Positions 56,964 to 64,000 of a stretch of DNA of 64,000 nucleotides are shown piece by piece. Below the pieces are notes generated by a model. It had not been told where the DNA came from, ran no database searches, and saw only the letters and a program-made list of their open reading frames with translations. The first letter of the stretch is position 1; the number at the start of each line of letters is the position of its first letter. A program made the position numbers and the translations under genes. The stretch is from Cyrtodaria siliqua (lineage: Eukaryota; Mollusca; Bivalvia; Adapedonta; Hiatellidae), in contig JAWPHD010007124.1 of NCBI GenBank assembly GCA_037043455.1, positions 62,001-126,000 of the forward strand, written 5' to 3'.

Positions 56964-56964
56964 G

Positions 56965-57240
56965 TTTATCCGATCTTTACCAAACTTTAAGAGATTGTTT
57001 ATATCAATGAAAGCTCGGACAAGTTCGAAAACCAGCTATATCGGACCTGGAACACCAGAGTTATTTGCCCTTGAATTATTGAAATATGCCATTTTCAGCC
57101 TTGTGAACACTCTAGCGCCTTCATTTTGTATTCGATCTTTCCCAAACTTGGCCAGATTGTTGATGTCAATGAAAGCTCTAAAGAGTTTGAGAACCAGCCA
57201 GATCAAACTAGTAACACCGGAGTGATGGCCCTTTTTCAAT
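56965..57240 (+). repeat. Family A units
   Basis: Two diverged units, the second with the CTTGTGAACACTCTAGCGCC variant that dominates 58700-59700. Confidence 0.8.
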
Positions 57241-57387
57241 ATTTGGTAATGTACACAGCAAACTCAAGGGGTCGTGGGTTCAAATCTTAATGGAGGCATG
57301 TATATATATTTTTCATACGAAACCTTGGTTAATGTTCTTAATTTGTTAATTTTTTTGAATATTTATTTATTTTTTAAATTTTGATAT
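57241..57387. repeat. Possible SINE fragment
   Basis: AGGGGTCGTGGGTTCAAATC resembles a tRNA B-box region. The remainder is AT-rich. Confidence 0.35.
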
Positions 57388-58620
57388 TAGCTCTACTGGC
57401 CTTATTGGATGACGAGTTGTCCGTCGTCCATCCGTCCATCGTTAACTTTTGTCACATTAAGACGATAGAGCCTTCATTTTTCATCTGATCTTTACCAAAC
57501 TTTACCAAATCGTTAATGTCAATGATAGCTCGGACAAGTTCGAAAACCAGCCGGATCGGACGAGTACCGGTAACAGCGGATTTATGGCCCTTGATTAGTT
57601 AAAAATGCTATATTTTGCCTCAAGACGATAGGGCCTTCATTTTTCATCAGATCTTTACCAAACTTTACCAGATTGTTAATGTCAATAAAAGCTCAGATAA
57701 ATGTGAAAAACAACCAGATCGGACCAGTAACAGCGGAGTTATGGCCCTTGATTTAGTTAAAAATGCTATGTTTTCCCTCATTAAGACGATAGGGCCTTCG
57801 TTTTATCCGATCTTTACCAAACTTTACCAGATTGTTAATGTCAATGAAAGCTCGGACAAGTTCGAAAACCAGCCAGGTCGAACCAGTAACAGCGGAATTA
57901 TGGCCCTTGATTTAGTTAAAAATACTACATTTTGCCTCGTTAAGACGATAGGGCCTTCATTTTTAATCCGATCTTTACCAAACTTTACCAGATTGTCAGT
58001 GTCAATAAAAATTCGAAGGGATCAGTAACAGCAGAAATATGGCCCTTGATTTTGTTAAAAATGCTATATTTTGTCTCGTTAAGACTATAGGGCCTTCATT
58101 TTTCATCCGATCTTTACCAAACTTTATCAAATTGTTTATGTCAATGATAGCTCGGAGAAGTTCAAAAACCAACCAGATCGGACCAGTAACAGTGGAGTTA
58201 TGGCCCTTGATGTAGTTAAAAATGCTATATGTTGCCTCTTTAAGACGATAGGGCCTTCATTGTACATCCGATCTTTATCAAACTTTACCAGATTGTTAAT
58301 TGCAATGAAAGCTCGGACAAGTTCGAAAACCAGCCATATCGGACCAGTAACAGCGGAGTTATGGCCCTTTGTTTAGTTAAAAATGCTACATCTTGCCTCA
58401 TTAAGACGATAAGGCCTTCATTTTCCATCAGATCTTTACTAAACTTTACCAGATTGTTTATGTCAATAAAAGCTCGAACAAGTTTGAAAACCAGCCGGAT
58501 TGGACCAGTAACAACGGAGTTATGGCCCTTAATTTTCATTAAAAATGCTATATTTTGCCTTGTTAAATCGATAGGGCCTTCATTTTTCATCTGATCTTTA
58601 CCAAACTTTACCAGATGTTT
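57388..58620 (+). mobile_element. Family A element, about seven units
   Basis: Starts TTAGCTCTACTGGCCTTATT with GTCCGTCGTCCATCCGTCC. Unit spacing is 159-161 bp (for example 57732 to 57891). Because 159 is a multiple of 3, frames stay open over several units. Confidence 0.9.
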
Positions 58621-58699
58621 CCTTTTTCCTATTATTATTTTTATCTTTTTTTAAATTTCCTTTTTTTCTTTCTTTTTTTTTTTAAATCTTTTTTGATTT
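58621..58699. repeat. T-rich low-complexity tract
   Basis: Runs of T separated by C or A between two family A elements. Confidence 0.8.
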
Positions 58700-60180
58700 T
58701 TAGCTCTTCTGCAGAGCTTATGGCGAGTTGTCCGTCGTCCGTCCGTTGTCCGTCCGTCTGTTAACTTTTGCCTTGTGAACACTCTAGGGCCTTCATTATT
58801 AATCGAATATTGACGAAACTTTACCAGTGTCTTTATATTAATGAAAGCTCGGACAAGTTTGAAAACCAGCCGGATCGGATAGATTTCACCGGAGTTATGG
58901 CCCTTGTTTTGCTGAGAAATGCCATATTAAGCCTTGTGAACACTCTAGCACCTTCATTTATTATTTGATCTTTACCAAACTTGCTGAGATTGTTAATATT
59001 AATGAAAGCTCATACGAGTTCGTAAACCAACCAAATCGGATCAGTAACACCGGAGTTATGGCCCTTGTTTTTCTGAAAATAGCTATTTTCTGCCTTCTGA
59101 ACGCTCTAGCACCTTCATTTATTATTTGATCATTACCAAACTTGCACAGATTGTTAATAACAATGATAGCTTGGACAAGTTCGAAAATCAGCTAAATTGG
59201 TTCAGTAACACCAGAGTTATGGCCCTTGTTTTTTCTGAAAAATGCAATTTTCTGCCTTGTGAGCACTCTAGATCTCATTAGATCGGATAAATTTCACCGG
59301 AGTTATGGCCCTTGTTTTTCTGAGAAATGCCATATTAAGCCTTGTGAACACTCTAGCACATTCATTTATTATTTGATCTTTACCACACTTGCACAGATTG
59401 TTAATATCAATGAAAGCTCAAACAAATTCGAAAACCAGCTAAATCGGATCAGTAACACCAGAGTTGTGGCCCTTGTTTTTTCTGAAAAATGCTATTTTCT
59501 ACCTTGTCAACACTCCAGGGCCTTCTATATTAATCGGACCTTTACTTAACTTTGCCAGTATCTTTATATCAATGAAAGCTCGGACAAGTTCGAAAACAGG
59601 CAAGTTCGAAATAATTTCACGGGAGTTGTGGCCCTTGTTTTTTTGAAAAATGCCATATTAAGCTTGTGAACACTCTAGCACCTTCATTTATTATTTGATC
59701 TTTACCAAACTTTACCAGATTGTTTATATAAATGAAAGCTCGGACAAGTCCGAAGACCAGCCAGATCGGACCAGTAACAGCGGAGTTATGGCCCTTGATT
59801 TAGTTAAAAATGCTATATTTTGCCTCGTTAATATGATGGGGCCTTCATTTTTTGTGCGATCTTTTTGAAACTTTACCAGATTGTTAATATCAATAAAAGC
59901 TCGGACATATTCGAAAACCAGCAAGATCGGACCAGAAACAGTGGAGTTATGGCCCTTGATTTAGTTAAAAATCCTATATTTTGCCTCGTTAAGACGATAG
60001 GGCCTTCATCTTTCATCCGAACTTTAAGAAACTTTACCAGTTTGTTAATATCAATGAAAGCTTGAACAAGTTTGAAAACCAATCAGATTGGACCATTTAC
60101 ATCGGAGTCATGGCCCTTGATTTTCTGAAATATGCTATATCTTGGCCTCATTAAGACGAAAGGGCCTTCATTTGGGGAGA
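58700..60180 (+). mobile_element. Family A element, variant and standard units
   Basis: Starts TTTTTAGCTCTTCTGCAGAG with a GTCCGTCGTCCGTCCG leader. The first six units carry CTTGTGAACACTCTAG, the last two the CTCGTTAAGACGATAGGGCC form, so two sub-families are fused in one array. Confidence 0.85.
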
Positions 60181-61256
60181 TTTCATTGAAACTTTGCAGG
60201 GATGATCAGTACCAAGCCTAGTTGTACATAGTCACCGTGTTCCAGTTGAATGATTTTGGCAGAATTATAGCCCTTCAAAGGTTTTAATACCAAAACTTTG
60301 TTCTGACTAGTTCTCCTGAACCACAGGCTGGATTAAACAAAACTTTTTAGGAATGATCGATTCTATGTCTAGTTGTGCAAATCATCGCCGTGTTCCGGTT
60401 GAATGATTTATGGCGGAGTTATGGCCCTTTAAAGGTTTTAATACACACGTTGTCCTGACTAGTTCTCCTGAACCCCTGGCTGGATTTAAATGAAACATTT
60501 TAGAGATGATCAATTCCATGTCTAGTTGTGCAAATCATTGCCGTGTTCCGGTTGAATGAATTTTTGGCAGAATTATGGCCCTTTAAAGGTTTTAATACAC
60601 AAACGTCTGATCTACTTCTCCTGAACCCCTTGCCAGAAATCAATGAAATTTTGCATGGATGATCAGCACCAAGCCTAGTTGTGCATGTCATCGTCACTCC
60701 GGTTTACAGATATTTGGCAGAGTTATGGCCCTTTAAAGGATTTTGATACAACAATGTTTTTCCGGGCTAGTTCTCCTGAACCCCTGGATGGATATAGACG
60801 AAACTTGACAAGGATGATCAGTATCAAGCCTAGTGTGCATATCATCGCCATATTTCGGTTGAATGATTTTTGGCAGAGTTGTGACCCTTTAAATTTTTAA
60901 TACACAAAATTTATCCAGATTAGTCTCTTCTGAAATCTTTGCCAGATTTCAGCGAATCTTGGTGATGATGATCAGTACTAAGCCTAGTTGCACCTGTCAT
61001 GGCCATGTTCTGGTTGAATGAATTTTGGCAGAGTTATGAGCCCTTAAAGGTTTAAATACACTAACTTTGTCTAGACTAGTTCTCCTGAACCTCTGGCTGA
61101 ATTTCAACGAATCTTTGCAGGGATGATCAGTACCAAGCCTAGTTGCATATTTCATCACCATGTTCCGGTTGAATGATTTTTGAAAGACTTATGGCCCCTT
61201 ATACATAAACTTTATCTTGAGCCAGTAGAGCGTCCACTGACCCGCTTGGGCCTCTT
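60181..61256 (+). repeat. Family G minisatellite, about 152-bp monomer, with element end
   Basis: About seven units: ATGATCAGTACCAAGCCTAG, GTTCCGGTTGAATGATTT, GAGTTATGGCCCTTTAAAGG, TAGTTCTCCTGAACCCC. It ends CCAGTAGAGCGTCCACTGAC then GGGCCTCTTGTT. Confidence 0.85.
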
Positions 61257-61261
61257 GTTAT

Positions 61262-61380
61262 TATCTCTACTGGCCAAGTTCAAAAACCAACCAGATCGGA
61301 CCAGTAACGGCGGAGTTATGGCTCTTGATTTAGTTAAAAATGCTATATTTTGCCTCTTTAAGACGATAGTCACTCGCTTC
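61262..61380 (+). repeat. Family A fragment
   Basis: ATCTCTACTGGCCAAGTTCA joins the opening of an element directly to mid-monomer, then CAGCGGAG-like CGGCGGAGTTATGG. Confidence 0.75.
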
Positions 61381-61620
61381 ATTGATGGTACTGGTTAATT
61401 AATATAATTTTGAAATGATTTGACCTCAGAATCGTCCATGCGAAATTTGGTCAAAATTGTCCAAGGAGAAGTTGTTTAAACGAGCTAACGGACGGAGACA
61501 ACGGACGGACGGACAAAAAGCGGTCACAATAGCTCACTTTGAGCCTTCGGCTCATGTGTATGGTGGCGTGTGGCTGCCATGAGCTTAATTTAAGTAGCCA
61601 CATGTCACCATACAGGTGAG

Positions 61621-62200
61621 CTAAAAATTCGAGATAATATCTTGAAAATTCAAGTTGAGATGTTGAAAATTCAAGATATCTTGAAAAGTCAAATTAGAAT
61701 TCAGTTGTGTGAAGGTGTAATGTACGTGACATGCATCATCTTCAAGTTACATATGATGGACATACACCATCTCGATGATTTGGTAAGCGTCTACTTTCAA
61801 CTGGGTTTAAATAACAAAGAGGGGCATCCGTGGCCGAGTGGTAAGAGTCTGACTTGAAATCACTTTCCCCTCACCGCTGTAGGTTCGATCTTTCAGAGGC
61901 CTAGAAATCTTCACGTGAGGAAGCTATCCAGCTGGCTTCCGGAACGTCGGTGGTTCTACCCAGGTGCCCGGAGCCTGGGGTCTTCCTCCACCAGTGGAAG
62001 CTGGAAATCCAATTCAATTCAGTTAAATAACAAAGAAATCCTGTGCTGTCTGGCAGAAAACCATAGTATTGTCATAATTGGCTTTTCAAGATACTATTTT
62101 GAATTTTCAACATATTAAATTGAGAGTTCAACATATTATCTCGAATATTTAACATTTTATCTCGAATTTTCGAGATATCTTGAATGATCAAAATCTTAAC
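61621..62200. mobile_element. Fold-back of TTGAA/ATCTCGA motifs
   Basis: AAAATTCGAGATAATATCTT and repeated TGAAAATTCAAG at 61624-61690 are mirrored by TTTTCAACATATTA, ATTATCTCGAATAT and ATCTCGAATTTTCGAGATAT at 62090-62175. A SINE sits inside. No target duplication resolved. Confidence 0.55.
61821..62022 (+). mobile_element. tRNA-Ser-like SINE with 14-bp target duplication
   Basis: TTAAATAACAAAGA flanks both sides (61807-61820 and 62023-62036). The head GCATCCGTGGCCGAGTGGTA with CTGACTTGAAATC looks like tRNA-Ser(TGA), and the B-box region is GTAGGTTCGATC. The tail AATTCAATTCAG resembles that of the 33075 SINE. It is 202 bp long and complete, hence recent. Confidence 0.88.
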
Positions 62201-62385
62201 TAGAATTTTCTTTTTAAATATACCCTAACGGTTTATTCTTTGCTGCTCTGGCTCACAGATACCGGTTTAAAAAAGAAAGTCTTATATATCTCACTGGGTA
62301 CTTGCTTTTTGGCTTTTCAGGTTTTTAACCAGATTTTCCTTTAGATTGGCTAATGTCATGTGACAGGCGGGCGGCGTCAACCTCA

Positions 62386-62730
62386 TGGTTTCCGCTCAAT
62401 AACTTCTGTTAGCAATGAGATAAACTTGCTGTGTAGTAGGTAACGTATTTGGGATTGCATTTGACGTTTCGTTTAAGGTTAAGGTCTTTGTTAATTCAAA
62501 TAGAAAAACGGTTTCCGCTCAATAACTTTTGTTAGGAATGAGATATTGCGCTGAAACTGCGTATATGGATCGGAAGCTTAGGATTGCATCTGAAGTCACT
62601 GCAGGGGTCAATGTTTCTAAAAACAGAAAACGGTTTCTGAACAATACCTTTAGTTAGGAATGAGACATTGAAACACAACTTCGTGTATAGTTATTTGATA
62701 TTAAAATGAAACTTGGTGTGTAGGTAGGTT
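62386..62730 (+). repeat. Family J tandem repeat, about 120-bp monomer
   Basis: Three units with GGTTTCCGCTCAATAACTT, GTTAGGAATGAGATA and AAACTT/AAACTGCGTATA. Confidence 0.75.
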
Positions 62731-62921
62731 GTATGAAAAGAAATATTGGAACGATATTTTGCAGAAAACTTGCGGAAAACCTGGTTTTCGTGGAATTTCC
62801 ACATTTTTCTTGTTGTTTTACATACATATATATCTATAAATACTATGATCATCTTCGAGTAATACTCATAATGCCTACTAATATTGCCTATTTTGTTAGA
62901 AAATATATTTTTAATTGTTTC
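62731..62921. other. No feature recognised
   Basis: Short AT-rich spacer. Confidence 0.4.
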
Positions 62922-63180
62922 TAGCTCTACTCACCCAGGCGAGCTTATGGGATCCGTCCGTCTGTCTGTTAGCAATTTTATAAAATCGACATCTCCTCTG
63001 AAACCGCTTGAAGGATTTTGAGGTTACTTGGGAGGGCCCCCCTACATATTTGTGTTTTTCATGGCCGCCACTCATCCAAGATGGCCGCCATGGCTTAAAC
63101 TCGGTCAATTTAAGGAATTTTCAAACAACAACTCCTCCGTAACATTATTGTGAAATACCATAAACATGTTCCTTGGGTTG
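62922..63180 (+). mobile_element. Opening of another minisatellite-type element
   Basis: TCTAGCTCTACTCACCCAGG, GATCCGTCCGTCTGTCTGTT, ATCTCCTCTGAAACCGCTTG, ATCCAAGATGGCCGCCATGG: the same leader plan as families A and B with a different body. No 3' end. Confidence 0.6.
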
Positions 63181-64000
63181 GCCTCTATCAAGTTTTTATT
63201 TTTCGTTATCGTCTAATAGCGAGCACAGCTCGCGTCGCGAGCGTAAGCGAGCTCCTATGGTATCATGCAGGCGAAAAGTAAACATACCCATCCATCCTTT
63301 TGAAAAGTCTTGGGTCATTTACGGCAGTTTATGGGCGACTTCAACCGTAAAGTAGCATATTTCATTACGAAATTAACAAGATAAGCATTCGTAGAAATCA
63401 TTAAGAATGGTGGTTTCCAAGCAGAATGAGGTGAAAAAAACATTAAAAACCTTTCTCGAACCCATCCAAAAATGACAATGAAATTGCATTTTTACCTATG
63501 TCGCCAAAACAGCCATTAACCGGAAGCATAGCCCAAAGTGTTACCTTGAGCGTTGTTCATTGGCGAAAATTCGTCAATACATTTCACAATTTAATAAAAG
63601 TAGATTTCGTGTTGCAGAAATGTATATGTCTTGCTAACCGATTAGGATAAACAAATGATTTGGTTAAAAACTATCTTTCATTTGTTTATTTTCCCGTAAA
63701 ACCATAAATGCAATCGGAATTCTTCGCAGATTTCCGTATTCGGTCGTCTATTGTAAGCCATTGGCGGAAATTGACGAGGTTATTCCGTGTTCATTCGTGT
63801 CAAACCCGATCAATCTGGCAATTTCCGGAAATGTTACGGAAATTATAATACAATGGCAAGACGTCATTGATTTACGTCATCATCGTATGTCGTCACATTA
63901 TGACGTATATTAAACAATGAGTGTGCAAGGTGCTTATTACCGATCCATCTTTCTTTGTTTCTTTTTTCTTTCTTTCTTTCTTCCAATACTATTGACGTAT
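63181..64000. other. No gene recognised
   Basis: Contains a GC-rich palindromic cluster (GCTCGCGTCGCGAGC at about 63226-63240), repeated TTTCCGGAAATG-like phrases near 63770-63840, and a (TTTC)n run at 63951-63983. Confidence 0.5.

Noticed and set aside
57615..58028. 137-codon open frame with repeated GPSFF-type phrases
   Set aside because: It follows the 159-bp minisatellite period and similar frames occur in every family A array in any orientation; no splice or promoter context.

Overview
The window looks like intergenic and intronic DNA from a bivalve mollusc nuclear genome. It is AT-rich, intron-containing and packed with repeats of the kind seen in clams and related bivalves: tandem minisatellites of about 145-330 bp inside elements with shared ends, tRNA-derived SINEs, and many small inverted-repeat DNA transposons. 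The species assignment is an inference; no rRNA, mitochondrial or marker gene is present.

The only intact protein gene is a seven-exon + strand gene at 41059-49907. It encodes a 344-residue GHITM/TMBIM5-like protein of the inner mitochondrial membrane. All splice junctions are GT/AG and all phases fit. Its introns hold SINEs, hAT-like transposons (two of them inserted in the SINEs), hairpins and a 428-bp fold-back. A possible leader exon and promoter with paired ETS sites lie near 36.9-37.0 kb. A second likely coding piece is a single first exon (54679-54846) with an ETS/CRE/inverted-CCAAT promoter. It sits inside a clean 2.4-kb insertion flanked by duplicated TTAA.

Layout. 1-9.2 kb: minisatellite elements plus a pogo-like transposon. 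9.2-14.1 kb: exon-like relics on the - strand and small CAG...CTG transposons. 15.2-21.3 kb: a graveyard of large elements, comprising a broken two-zinc-finger ORF (+), a Polinton/Maverick-type DNA polymerase B fragment (-), and the 3' part of a retroelement with a restriction-like endonuclease (-). 22.6-29.0 kb: a nested composite with 7-bp repeats at its ends. 29-36.4 kb: minisatellite arrays, one split by a full SINE. 36.4-50.6 kb: GHITM gene. 50.9-61.4 kb: nearly continuous minisatellite arrays and the TTAA insertion. 61.6-64 kb: a fold-back holding a second full SINE, further tandem repeats and unassigned DNA.

Main patterns: (i) six small CAG...CTG elements flanked by 5-bp target duplications or near-duplications; (ii) unrelated minisatellites framed by the same termini (AGCTCTACTG at one end, a hairpin followed by CTCTTGTT at the other), as in Helentron-type non-autonomous elements; (iii) minisatellite arrays carrying consensus nuclear-receptor sites; (iv) transposon capture of a promoter plus first exon. 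Most short open frames are by-products of minisatellite periods near multiples of three.
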